64,000 nucleotides of DNA from CAZUCE01 sp964619265 (GTDB taxonomy: Bacteria > Planctomycetota > UBA1135 > GCA-002686595), in contig CAZUCE010000003.1 in assembly GCA_964619265.1 (NCBI GenBank), positions 124,001 through 188,000 of the forward strand, given 5' to 3'. The translations under genes were made by a program, and so were the position numbers. Below the pieces are notes generated by a model. The model was given only the letters and a program-made list of their open reading frames with translations. It did no database searches and was not told the DNA's origin. This document shows, one piece after another, positions 17,012 through 25,767 of this stretch; positions within the stretch are counted from its first letter, which is position 1, and each line of letters opens with the position of its first letter.

Positions 17012-17227
17012 AAGTGGGCTCTGGGGGTAGGAGGGGCCACCAACCTCGGAGGAGGGTGGTCGCGGGCAGGACAGCCATCTTGGCGGGCCGCACGGGAGGG
17101 ATCGAGAGAGATCTACCTCCGGAGCGCTCCCGCGAGAAGTCAGGGCGTTCCCGAGGGCTATCGGCGGGGGCCCTGTCCCGCCTTGCCTGGCAAGGACGGC
17201 GAGGGGCGCATGCTCCCAGGAGCGGGA

Positions 17228-17944
17228 TCAGGCGCCCTGAGAGGCCGGGCCTACTTCACGATCCCACAAAAGGGTCTCCCCCAGCGGCCGCCGGGTCAAC
17301 GCATGGGTCGGGACCCGCGCGTCCTCGGCAGGGTAGCCCACCGGGATCAGCATGTAGGCCCGCTCATGGGCCGGCCGCTTGAGCAGCTCGGCCAGGAATT
17401 TCATCGGGCTCGGGGTATGGGTCAGGCTCGCCAAACCCGCGTGCTGGATCGCCGCCAGCAGCATGCCGGTCGCGATCCCGACCGACTCGTCGGCGTAGTA
17501 GACCTGATTGCCGTCGTCGGTGCGGGTCAGCTTGAACACGATAATCAGCCACGGCACCACCTCCAGGTAGGCCTTGTCCTCGTCGGTTCCGAGGGGCGCC
17601 AGGTCGCGCAGCCAGCGGTCCGAGGCCCGGCGCTGATAGAACTCGCGCTCCTCCTCCTCCGCGGCCAGACGAATCTCGCGCTTGAGCGCCGGATCGCCCA
17701 CCGCCACGAACCGCCAGGGCTGCTTGTTGGCTCCGCTGGGCGCGGAGGCCGCGGCCTGGACGATCCACTCGATCGTCTCGCGGGAAACGGGGCGGTCTGA
17801 AAATTCTCGGATGCTGCGCCGCTTGGCGAGCACCTCATGAAACTTCTGCGCCGCCTCCTCGGGGCGCGCTCCCGGATCGTGGGGGGTGGTGAATTCGACC
17901 GTCTCGAAGGTCGGGATGGTCGGCTTGTCTTCAGGGGTGCTCAC
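17228..17944 (-). CDS. nitroreductase-family flavoprotein, iodotyrosine-deiodinase-like
   Basis: A 238-residue FMN protein. RRSIREFSDRPVSRETIE is the nitroreductase N-terminal FMN motif and APSGANKQPWRFVAVGD follows it. The middle segment DRWLRDLAPLGTDEDKAYLE, then WLIIVFK, resembles the lid of iodotyrosine-deiodinase-type enzymes, and AAIQHAGLASLTHTPSP plus PVGYPAEDARVPTH complete the fold. It is the last gene of a nine-gene operon and overlaps the upstream HEAT-like gene by 4 bp (GTGA), which fixes the GTG start at 17944. Its link to the metal operon is unclear; flavin reductases can reduce metals or quinones. Substrate unknown. Confidence 0.85.
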   Translation of the reverse strand: MSTPEDKPTIPTFETVEFTTPHDPGARPEEAAQKFHEVLAKRRSIREFSDRPVSRETIEWIVQAAASAPSGANKQPWRFVAVGDPALKREIRLAAEEEEREFYQRRASDRWLRDLAPLGTDEDKAYLEVVPWLIIVFKLTRTDDGNQVYYADESVGIATGMLLAAIQHAGLASLTHTPSPMKFLAELLKRPAHERAYMLIPVGYPAEDARVPTHALTRRPLGETLLWDREVGPASQGA

Positions 17945-19230
17945 GGCTTTCCTCCCACGGAGTCGAACAGCGCGGCCAGCCGCGCGCGAAGGTCTCGAAG
18001 CCGCGGATCGTCGCCGGTCTCGGGCACCAGGTCCAGCCAAGCGGCGGCCAACTCGTCGAGCGCACCCGGTCGGAGATTCTGGACGGGTGCAGACCCTTTG
18101 AGCACGTGCACGCTGAGCGGCTGGGTGTCACCGGGCAAGCTCAACCGAAACCGCTCGAGATCACATCCGGGGCGTCCGAATACATCGTCGCCAAGGCGGC
18201 CGGGCAGTTCGGCCATCCGCTGAACAAGAGCTCGCACGGTGCCGCCGGGCAATTCGACTCGCGCCGGGGTCCCCGATCCGACGAGCAGCACATCGTCTTC
18301 GGTCAAGGCGAGCTGCAACTCGCCGGCGCGACAGGAGCGCAGTTCAAGTCCGAGCGGACCGCTCACCTCGGTTCCGCCTGCCCGCACGTGGGCGGGCAGT
18401 TGACTGGGCCAGTCGTCGCGCGCGCGCTCGTGCAGGAACGCCTCGAGTGCAGCCAAGGCTTCGGGGTTCGGCCCCTGGGTCGGCAGCTCGCGAGCCGCAA
18501 AGCCGAACAGTTGCTCGGCCTCGGTGTCCTTCAAACGTTCCGTGAGGCGCCGCGACGCGAGTCGCCGAGCCTGGGCTCCGGTTGGAATCTCGAAGAAAGT
18601 GTCAGCTCTACGCAGTTCTTCCAGCGCCGTCGCAAGCGCACCGGGGTGACCGAAGGCATCGAGCACCAGCGCCGCTTCGAGTCGGACAGCTCCGTCTCGG
18701 TCGGCGAGGGCAGCCCGCACCTTTGCCGCGGAGCCGCGATGATTCAAGGCGCCGAGCCCAACCAGCGAAGCGGTCCGCGCAGCCGAGAGAGGATCGGTGA
18801 GTGCCGCCGCGAAGGTCGCGGCATCCGCCTCGCGCGCGGACTCAGCCAAGCCGCCGAGCAGCGCGGGTCGCCAGGGAAACTCGAGATCGATGGCCGAGGA
18901 CCGCGCGAGTTGGCGCAACTCGCCTTCGAGCAACGTTCCGACATTCGCGAGCACATCCGGACCGAGCGCTTCGAGGCCACCGGGCTCGCTCGCGGCTTGT
19001 TCGAGTACAGCACGCGCCGGGGCACCAAGCGTCGCAAACCGACTCGCCGCCTGGGGCCGTACCACGGGCGATCCATTCAAGGCTCGATCTAAGAGCCCAC
19101 GCGCTTCGGCGAGATCCTCCTCGGACAGAACAACCACGTCCTGTCCAGGTGTCGCCACCTCAGCGCTCCAAGGGAGCGCCCCGGCGAGCACAAGCCAAAG
19201 CGCCGCTGAGCCCCAAGCCAGAGCGTTCAA
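17941..19230 (-). CDS. secreted HEAT-like repeat protein of unknown function
   Basis: A 429-residue protein. It starts with a signal peptide (MNALAWGSAALWLVLAGALP), then an Ala/Leu/Glu-rich helical region. Residues about 130-205 have repeating helix pairs (ARTASLVGLGAL, VRLEAALVLDAFG) like HEAT/PBS-lyase repeats. The last 130 residues are mostly beta, ending with a Leu/Arg helix. No catalytic motif. The TTG start at 19230 overlaps the stop of the upstream DUF3299-like gene by 4 bp (TTGA), and its own stop overlaps the nitroreductase start, so it belongs to the operon. It may be a periplasmic scaffold for the DUF3299 proteins; that is inference. Confidence 0.65.
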   Translation of the reverse strand: MNALAWGSAALWLVLAGALPWSAEVATPGQDVVVLSEEDLAEARGLLDRALNGSPVVRPQAASRFATLGAPARAVLEQAASEPGGLEALGPDVLANVGTLLEGELRQLARSSAIDLEFPWRPALLGGLAESAREADAATFAAALTDPLSAARTASLVGLGALNHRGSAAKVRAALADRDGAVRLEAALVLDAFGHPGALATALEELRRADTFFEIPTGAQARRLASRRLTERLKDTEAEQLFGFAARELPTQGPNPEALAALEAFLHERARDDWPSQLPAHVRAGGTEVSGPLGLELRSCRAGELQLALTEDDVLLVGSGTPARVELPGGTVRALVQRMAELPGRLGDDVFGRPGCDLERFRLSLPGDTQPLSVHVLKGSAPVQNLRPGALDELAAAWLDLVPETGDDPRLRDLRARLAALFDSVGGKP

Positions 19231-19658
19231 TAGATTTTGCCGCGGAGTCGGTACACGCTAACGCAATACCCGTCTTCTTCGATTTCACCGATGTCCAAGG
19301 TGCCGATCACCTCAAAGCTGCCGGGGATCGGCTCGGTTTCACGCGGCCCGAGATCCACCTCAATGAAGTGATGCGGCATCAAGTTGCCGGTGCACTGACA
19401 GGCATCGTTGACCAACGGGAACTCCGAGGTCCGCGCGGTGATGCTCTGGTGCATGTAGCCGTTGATCACGACGCGCTTGCCATCCAAATCGAGGACGTTC
19501 TGGGGGAGCGGATCGCCGGGCTGCCAAACGATGTCCGTCAAATCGTAGATATCGACCTCGATCGGTCGGTCCGCTAGCGATTCAATGGTCGGAACGGGCG
19601 TGGGCGCCCCGCCGGCGGCCGGCAGGATCGGGAGGAGAGCTAGGGCGAAACGGATCAT
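19227..19658 (-). CDS. DUF3299-like secreted protein, fourth of four paralogues
   Basis: A 143-residue protein with a signal peptide (MIRFALALLPILPAAGGAP). The core VLDLDGKRVVINGYMHQ is the LdGkrV.i.GyM motif of DUF3299, followed by a Cys-containing turn (NDACQCTGN, with CXC instead of one Cys) and the ending EVIGTLDIGEIEEDGYCVSVYRL shared with its neighbours. This copy has lost the WVP..REV region of its two upstream relatives and is the shortest. It overlaps the upstream gene by ATGA and the downstream HEAT-like gene by TTGA, so it is translationally coupled. DUF3299 proteins are periplasmic and often accompany ABC transporters for zinc in gammaproteobacteria; their biochemical role is not known. 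Confidence 0.75.
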   Translation of the reverse strand: MIRFALALLPILPAAGGAPTPVPTIESLADRPIEVDIYDLTDIVWQPGDPLPQNVLDLDGKRVVINGYMHQSITARTSEFPLVNDACQCTGNLMPHHFIEVDLGPRETEPIPGSFEVIGTLDIGEIEEDGYCVSVYRLRGKIY

Positions 19659-20374
19659 GGTCGGGTCGGGGATGAGCTTCCGATTCTATGGGCTTCGTCC
19701 AGACGGTAGAGGCATTCCAGAAAGCCAAAATCATCTCGCCGTTCCTCGACTCGGAATCGCCCGGCGACCGCCACGGGGCGGTAGGGGTCCACAAACCAGT
19801 CCGATTCAGGCCCCGAGGGGCCTGGAGCGAACTCAACCCGCACGAATTGGTCAAAGGTCGCCAGCCCGGTCCGGCAGCAGCCGTTCGGGGCCGGGGTCAA
19901 AATCCAGCGCCGGGTGCGCTCGCCGCGGCCGTCCGCCGGAACCACAAAGCCCTCCAAGGCCATCAACTGTCCGTCCGCGGCCAAGACGGTGGCCGGGAGC
20001 ACATGACCCAAAGCTGGGCGCGGCCCGGACTCAAGCACCTGGGGAGGTGGCCAGTCCGGGGCCAGCAGGTCATCGAACCCCAGGGCCAGGTGACCCTCCG
20101 GGACCCGGCTCGAATCCAGCCGCCCGCCCAGGTGGCCGAACAAGTGTCCGCTTCGTGCCTCCGGGGCAAAGCCCAAGGGTTCGCCTCCATCCAGCGTGGC
20201 CAGCTCCAGCAGCAGGTCCGCGAGCTGCTCCCCTTCTAGGCCTTGCCCGAGTCGCTGCTCGGGAGCGCTCTGCGTCGATCCGCGCTCGGCTGCAGAGCTG
20301 GAAACCGGCGAATTCGAAGCCGGCGCACCCGCGCAACCCGCGAGCGCGCCCAGCAAGATTCCTCTCGAGATCAA
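19655..20374 (-). CDS. DUF3299-like lipoprotein, third of four paralogues
   Basis: A 239-residue lipoprotein with lipobox ALAGC ending at Cys14. The C-terminal part holds the core motif as LMALEGFVVPADGRGERTRR, then TPAPNGCCRTGLATFDQ with a double Cys, and GRFRVEERRDDFGFLECLYRL, which aligns with the GT.VGE..DDYGYVISVYRL ending of the two preceding genes. The first 100 residues are a paralogue-specific extension (an ELLP-like helix, then GHLFGHLGG). The TTG start at 20374 overlaps the previous stop by 4 bp (TTGA). This is the most diverged copy, and its identity as DUF3299-like depends on these blocks and on its place in the row. Confidence 0.65.
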   Translation of the reverse strand: MISRGILLGALAGCAGAPASNSPVSSSAAERGSTQSAPEQRLGQGLEGEQLADLLLELATLDGGEPLGFAPEARSGHLFGHLGGRLDSSRVPEGHLALGFDDLLAPDWPPPQVLESGPRPALGHVLPATVLAADGQLMALEGFVVPADGRGERTRRWILTPAPNGCCRTGLATFDQFVRVEFAPGPSGPESDWFVDPYRPVAVAGRFRVEERRDDFGFLECLYRLDEAHRIGSSSPTRP

Positions 20375-20931
20375 TGGAGCTCGACGCTTTCCACATCGAG
20401 CCGATAGACGCTGATCACGTAGCCGTAGTCGTCCAGCTCTTCGCCGACGTCAAAGGTGCCAACCACATCGATACAGCGGTAGGCGTGCCAAGGCACGCCG
20501 GCCGTGCTCTCCACGGTCGCCTGGACGTAGGCATCCATCGTTGGCGCGTAGACGCCGGAGTCTTCATCTTCGCCGCCGCAACCGGGCGGGTACGGCGAGA
20601 GGATGAAGGTCGCCACCTCGCGGCTGTCCGGCACCCAATCGATCGGGAACATGTAACCCTCGAGGGCAACCCGCTGGCCATCGAGGTCGAGGATCTCAGG
20701 ATTGAACAGCTCTTCCTTTGGACTGCGCGGTTGCCCGGCGAGCGAAGGCTCAGCGCGATACGCGGGCAGCGCAAGTCGATCAAAGCTGATCCGGTGAACT
20801 TCCGGTTCCGCCGCAGGCTGCCCAGGCGCCGAAGCCTGCGGCCCCGTTTCGGAGTTCGAGTGTGGCCCCGCGCAGGCGAGCGTGCTCACCGCTAGCAGCA
20901 GCGCAGCGAAGGCTGAGTCGCGCCCTACCAC
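20371..20931 (-). CDS. DUF3299-like lipoprotein, second of four paralogues
   Basis: A 186-residue lipoprotein with lipobox STLAC. Core blocks are ILDLDGQRVALEGYMFPIDW, ATFILSPYPPGCGGEDED (one conserved Cys), MDAYVQATVE and IDVVGTFDVGEELDDYGYVI. It is close to the next upstream gene (same FDRLA-P-Y opening, EEIL/EILDLDGQRVA, WVP.SREVA), so the two are recent duplicates. Between the Cys and MDAY it has an insertion of about seven residues relative to its neighbour. The GTG start at 20931 lies 7 bp inside the upstream gene. Periplasmic by the lipobox, outer or inner membrane not decided. Confidence 0.8.
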   Translation of the reverse strand: MVGRDSAFAALLLAVSTLACAGPHSNSETGPQASAPGQPAAEPEVHRISFDRLALPAYRAEPSLAGQPRSPKEELFNPEILDLDGQRVALEGYMFPIDWVPDSREVATFILSPYPPGCGGEDEDSGVYAPTMDAYVQATVESTAGVPWHAYRCIDVVGTFDVGEELDDYGYVISVYRLDVESVELH

Positions 20932-21659
20932 AGGGTGTCCACGCTTTCGACGTTTAGGCGGTAGATGCTCATCACGTAACCGTAGTCATCGATTTCTTCG
21001 CCGACTTCTAGGGTTCCGATCACACGAATCGCGCGGTACGCAAGCCACGGCACGCCGGCCTCGCCTTCGACCGTCGCCTCGATGTACTCATCCATGCGGG
21101 GCACGTTGCCGAAGTGGCAACCCGGCGGGTAAGGCGAGAGGATGAACGCTGCGACCTCGCGGCTACCGGGCACCCAGTCGATCGGCATCATGAATCCGTC
21201 GATGGCGACGCGCTGGCCGTCCAAAGCCAGAATCTCCTCGGGGAAGATGTCTTCGCGCGCCGGACGCGCTTCGTCGTCGAAGGTCGGCTCGCCGCTGTAG
21301 TCGGGAATGGCGAGTCGATCAAAGTCGACCCACTCGATGCCTTCTCCGACATCGGCGCCCTCGGTTTCCACGCGACCGTGTCCGGAGAAGCCCGAAACCG
21401 AGTCGTCTCCGCCGGAGGCGCCACTCTCGTTGACCAACCCGATCATGCTGCCATCGGCGGCGGTGTTCCCGCCCTCGGCGAGATCTCCGACTCCGGCTGG
21501 ACCTGCGGCGATCGGGGCGTCCAACAGATCACCGACAATCGGCTCAAGCGACGCGAGCTGATCCTGCTCGGCTGCCGCCTGGTGGTTCTGCCAGTATCCG
21601 AATCCCAGCGCCGCGGCGCCGGACGAAAACACGAGTCCAAACAGGAAGGTGCGCATCAT
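20925..21659 (-). CDS. DUF3299-like protein, first of four paralogues
   Basis: A 244-residue protein with an N-terminal hydrophobic segment (residues about 3-22) that could be a signal peptide or anchor, then a 90-residue low-complexity linker rich in Gly/Glu/Asp, and a DUF3299-like domain. Blocks: ILALDGQRVAIDGFMMPIDW, AAFILSPYPPGCHFGNVP (the single Cys), MDEYIEATVEGEAGVPWLAYRA and GTLEVGEEIDDYGYVMSIYR. The gene begins 9 bp after the His-rich lipoprotein stop and its end overlaps the next paralogue by 7 bp. A second ATG is next to the first. The His/Cys pair at the PPGCHF turn could bind metal; not shown. Confidence 0.8.
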   Translation of the reverse strand: MMRTFLFGLVFSSGAAALGFGYWQNHQAAAEQDQLASLEPIVGDLLDAPIAAGPAGVGDLAEGGNTAADGSMIGLVNESGASGGDDSVSGFSGHGRVETEGADVGEGIEWVDFDRLAIPDYSGEPTFDDEARPAREDIFPEEILALDGQRVAIDGFMMPIDWVPGSREVAAFILSPYPPGCHFGNVPRMDEYIEATVEGEAGVPWLAYRAIRVIGTLEVGEEIDDYGYVMSIYRLNVESVDTLW

Positions 21660-21668
21660 TCTTGCAGT

Positions 21669-22205
<537 letters not shown>

Positions 22206-22238
22206 GACGAACAAGTAGGAGGGGGTCGGGGAGCAACG

Positions 22239-23501
22239 TCACGAGGTCGGCGAAAGGCCTTCCGCGACGTCCGTCGAATAGGCCCGGGCAGCGGGCAGAA
22301 GCCCGGCGAATGCGCCGAGCACGATCATCCCGAGCGGCGCGTAGACGAGCACGGGGTGGGGAGCAAACGGATCGAGCACCACGCCGGTCGTCGATCGAAC
22401 GATACCCGCAGCGAGGAACACGATCAGGGCGTACACGAAATAGCCGAACAGGCAACCGAGCGCGGCGATGGTGGCCGCTTCGACCACAATCGCCGACCAG
22501 ATCGTGGTGCGGCGCGCGCCGATGGCGCGCAGGATCGCGAAATCCCTTCGGCGCTCATTCATCGTGTTGTAAAGCGCGGCCAGCAGTCCGCCGGCGGCAA
22601 CGAGCACAACCATGTAAGCCACCACGCGCAATACGCGGTTCATCCAGCCCAGCTTGTCGAAGATCTCCCCCATCACCGAAGCGACCGGGAAAGCCAGGGT
22701 TGCCGCGTCGCCCTGGCGGTTGATTTCGATCTCGAGCAACGATCCGGCGCGCGGGCTGGTGAACTTCAGCATCACCGCCGAGACCTCCTTGGCCTCGTCG
22801 GGAATGGCGACGCCCGGCTCGGCCTCGTAGTTCTCGCCGGTTCCGCGCAGGGTGTGCCCGTCCATGCGGAAAACCCCCTCGATCGGAATCCACACCACGC
22901 GGTCCATAGGCGAGTTGGTTGGCTCGAGCACGCCGGTCACCACGTAGGACTTGTCGTGCTCCATGTTGGGCGCGTAGGTCAGCCCGTGAGACGGCTGGAA
23001 ACGATCGCCGAGCCCCAGGCCGGTTTCTCGGGACACAAGCGACCCCACCACAGCCTCCGAGCGATCCGCGTCGAACCAACGATGCCCGGGGGGCACGGAG
23101 AGCTTCGAACCACCGCGCCCTTCGAAGCGTTCGAACAGATCGGGCGTTGTACCGACTACCCGAAAGCCCAGATAGTTGTCTCCAACGGCAAACGGTACAG
23201 CCAGCTCGACCCGGCGGTCGTTCGCGACTTCCTGGTAGACCGTCCACGGCAGGTTGCCCGGCGAGGTCTCCAGGTGGAACACAGAGTTGAGCACGAGCTG
23301 CAGTTTGCTGCCGCGCGCGCCGAGCACGCCATCGAACCCCACGTCGCCAGCAAAAGCGTCTTCGGCCTGCTTGGATACGTTGAAGACCGCCATGACCAAC
23401 CCGCAGGCCAATGCAGCGGAGGCCACGGTGACGATCGTCGACAGGGCGTGCTGGCGCAGGGAGCGCCCGACCAGCATGGGGATACCGCGCAGGGCACTCA
23501 T
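22239..23501 (-). CDS. ABC transporter permease, FtsX/MacB type
   Basis: A 420-residue permease with the four-helix FtsX-type layout: one helix near residues 17-38 (HALSTIVTVASAALACGLVM), a large periplasmic domain (about 40-275), and three helices near 283-305, 335-355 and 375-400. NERRRDFAILRAIGARRTTIW is the cytoplasmic coupling motif shared by FtsX/MacB/LolCE permeases. The ATG at 23501 overlaps the stop of the ATPase gene (ATGA), which decides the start and shows tight coupling. With the ATPase it would extract or move a substrate at the outer face of the inner membrane. Neighbouring His-rich and DUF3299 proteins suggest a metal or metalloprotein substrate. Confidence 0.88.
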   Translation of the reverse strand: MSALRGIPMLVGRSLRQHALSTIVTVASAALACGLVMAVFNVSKQAEDAFAGDVGFDGVLGARGSKLQLVLNSVFHLETSPGNLPWTVYQEVANDRRVELAVPFAVGDNYLGFRVVGTTPDLFERFEGRGGSKLSVPPGHRWFDADRSEAVVGSLVSRETGLGLGDRFQPSHGLTYAPNMEHDKSYVVTGVLEPTNSPMDRVVWIPIEGVFRMDGHTLRGTGENYEAEPGVAIPDEAKEVSAVMLKFTSPRAGSLLEIEINRQGDAATLAFPVASVMGEIFDKLGWMNRVLRVVAYMVVLVAAGGLLAALYNTMNERRRDFAILRAIGARRTTIWSAIVVEAATIAALGCLFGYFVYALIVFLAAGIVRSTTGVVLDPFAPHPVLVYAPLGMIVLGAFAGLLPAARAYSTDVAEGLSPTS

Positions 23502-24190
23502 TGGGCGAGGCTCCCGGCCGCGGACTTGGCCGCCCGGTTGAGCTCGGAGAGATCGTGGCGATGCTCGAACCGATCCAGCACGGCCGGGTCGTGGCTCACG
23601 CACAGGAGCGCTGCGCCAACCTCTCGGCAGAGCTTTTGGATCAAGCCGATCGCCTCTTTAGCGCGCCCTGGGTCGAGGTTCCCAGTCGGCTCGTCGGCCA
23701 GCACGAGCCGCGGCCGATTGGCCAGGGCGCGGGCCAGGGCTACGCGCTGCTGCTGACCAACCGAAAGCTGGCGCGGCCGGTGATGGAGCCGCTCGGCAAG
23801 GCCGAGCTCGGTCAAAAGCTCGGTCGCCCAGGCGCGGTCGGGCCCCGGGCCAAAGGTCATTCCAAGCACCACGTTCTCGAGCGCCGTGAAGCCCTGGAGC
23901 AGATGGAAGCTCTGGAACACATAACCGAAACACTCCGCGCGCAACCGATCCCGGCGCGACTCCGAGAGCCCCACGAGATCCACGCCGTCGAATCGAATCA
24001 CCCCCCCGTCGGGCTTCAAAATCCCGGCGATCGAGTTCAGAAAAGTCGTCTTTCCAGACCCGCTCGAACCCGCGAGGGCGAATTGCTGGCCGGACTCTAG
24101 GGTGAAACGGGGAACGTCGAGCACCACCTCTTCGCGCCCTTCGGGGTCGCGGAATTGCTTGCGGAGACCTTCGATTTCGAGCAGCGGCAT
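23498..24190 (-). CDS. ABC transporter ATP-binding protein, LolD/MacB type
   Basis: A 230-residue ATPase: Walker A GSSGSGKT at 41-48, Q-loop FGYVFQSFHLL, signature LSVGQQQRVALARALA (VGQQ for SGGQ), Walker B LVLADEPTGNLD and the H-loop LLCVSHDP. Length and PTGNLD motif are those of the LolD/MacB/FtsE class that partners with FtsX-type permeases. The frame is open to 24523 but this extension is a Cys/Pro/Arg-rich random-looking stretch; the ATG at 24190 (MPLLEIEGLRK) is the normal family start, with an alternative ATG at 24223. First gene of the nine-gene operon, divergent from the sensor kinase at 24483. Confidence 0.92.
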   Translation of the reverse strand: MPLLEIEGLRKQFRDPEGREEVVLDVPRFTLESGQQFALAGSSGSGKTTFLNSIAGILKPDGGVIRFDGVDLVGLSESRRDRLRAECFGYVFQSFHLLQGFTALENVVLGMTFGPGPDRAWATELLTELGLAERLHHRPRQLSVGQQQRVALARALANRPRLVLADEPTGNLDPGRAKEAIGLIQKLCREVGAALLCVSHDPAVLDRFEHRHDLSELNRAAKSAAGSLAQ

Positions 24191-24482
24191 CTTCGGGGGG
24201 GTCGGAACGCTAGAAAAGCCCATGGGGGCCTGACACGGGGGCCGGAGTGCGTCGATGGGCTCCGGATCGGCCCTGATATACGCAAGGATCGGTGCCAGAG
24301 AGGGGCAAAGCGCCGGAAAAGAATACGCGCGGAAGCCCCCCAGGACGCAGGCCCAAGCGGCCTGGGATCCAAGAGATTTCCGGCTGACCTCAAGAGCGGG
24401 GGCAACGGACGCCGAACGGCTCCCCTGCGGCTCACCCGGATCCCTTCCCTGGGGCGTGACGCCGCGGACCCGCCTGCTCCCC

Positions 24483-25754
24483 ATGAATCCTCCGCAACCG
24501 CACGGTTTCCCCCGGCCCGACACCTCCGAGGCGTCCGACCGCCCGACCCTGGATGCCTTCGATCCGCTCGAGATCGTGGCCAGGATTGGGCACGAAGTCC
24601 GTGGACCGCTGACTTCGATCCTCGGCTCGGCCGAACTTCTCCACGACGACGACGGCGGGGACTCGCGTCAGCGCTTCGAGAACGTCCGTGCGATCCAGCG
24701 CAACGGGAAGTTCATGCTCACGCTGATCAACGACTTGCTCGACCTGTCGCGCTTGCGCAGCGGGCAGTTCCTCGTCGAGCGTGCGCCCACGCGCGCTTTC
24801 GAGCTGATCCAGGAAATTGTCACCCTGATGCGGTTCCGCGCGGAGCGCAAGGGGCTCGCATTGCACTGTCATGTAGACTGGCCCTTCCCAGAAGAAATCG
24901 AGACCGATGGCATTCGCCTGCGTCAGGTCCTCTGGAACCTGCTCGCCAACGCGGTCAAGTTCACCGAGCGCGGTGAGATCGCCCTGCGCTGCAGGTTTGA
25001 AGACGTGCGCGGCGATGGCTGGATTCACCTGGCCGTCGAAGACTCCGGCCCCGGAATTCCCAGTGCAGAGCAACCGCGCGTGTTCGAGCCGTTCGCGCGC
25101 GGCTCCGCGAACGCCGACATCCAGGGCAGCGGGCTCGGACTCTCCATCAGCCGCGAACTCGTAACGGCCATGGGCGGAGACCTTCGCCTGAAGAGCCAGG
25201 CAGGCGTCGGCAGCATCTTCGAAATCGCCCTACCGGTTGGAAGGTCCGAGAGCTTGACGCTCGTTCCGCGTGAACCGGTGCTCGTGTCGGCCTCCACTCC
25301 GGCCCCTCTTGGCGCTGGAATCCGTCTCGCTGGACACGTGCTGTTCGTCGAAGACGATCGCGACATCCGGCGGGTCGTGAGCCAAGTGCTGGAGCGATCC
25401 GGGCTGCAAGCGACCTGCGTTCGCAACGGCATCGAAGCCCTCGAAATCCTCTTCCCGCGCCGCGGCCGCAGGCGCGGCGAGTCTCGCGGCGGGCCCGATC
25501 CGGCCCAGCCCGACCTGGTGCTCTTGGATGTCGAGATGCCGCAGAAAAACGGCTTGGATACGTTCCGCGAGCTTCGCGAGCGCGGCTGCGAACTGCCCGT
25601 GGTGTTCGTGACCGGACACACCCGCCCTTCCCTTCAGCAAGAGCTGCTCTCCGCCGGCGCGCATGCCGTCATTCCGAAGCCCATCGACTTCGACAGGCTT
25701 CTGCGCACTCTCGAGCGCGACCTGGAAACCCGCGGCGAAGAGGAGGCCGCTTAG
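24483..25754 (+). CDS. hybrid sensor histidine kinase with C-terminal receiver
   Basis: A 423-residue soluble kinase. Order: HisKA with RIGHEVRGPLTSILG (phospho-acceptor His37), HATPase_c with N-box WNLLANAVKF, G1 DSGPGIP and G2 GSGLGLSISRE, then a receiver starting at HVLFVEDDRDIRR with the phospho-acceptor Asp in LVLLDVEMP (near residue 350), the conserved Thr in VVFVTGHT and Lys in VIPKPID. It has no sensor or membrane domain, so it must be fed by another protein. An ATG at 24483 is chosen from an open frame going back to 24255. Followed after 13 bp by a larger membrane-anchored hybrid kinase; the two probably form one signalling unit. Confidence 0.9.
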   Translation: MNPPQPHGFPRPDTSEASDRPTLDAFDPLEIVARIGHEVRGPLTSILGSAELLHDDDGGDSRQRFENVRAIQRNGKFMLTLINDLLDLSRLRSGQFLVERAPTRAFELIQEIVTLMRFRAERKGLALHCHVDWPFPEEIETDGIRLRQVLWNLLANAVKFTERGEIALRCRFEDVRGDGWIHLAVEDSGPGIPSAEQPRVFEPFARGSANADIQGSGLGLSISRELVTAMGGDLRLKSQAGVGSIFEIALPVGRSESLTLVPREPVLVSASTPAPLGAGIRLAGHVLFVEDDRDIRRVVSQVLERSGLQATCVRNGIEALEILFPRRGRRRGESRGGPDPAQPDLVLLDVEMPQKNGLDTFRELRERGCELPVVFVTGHTRPSLQQELLSAGAHAVIPKPIDFDRLLRTLERDLETRGEEEAA

Positions 25755-25767
25755 CTCCTCTGTCCCC

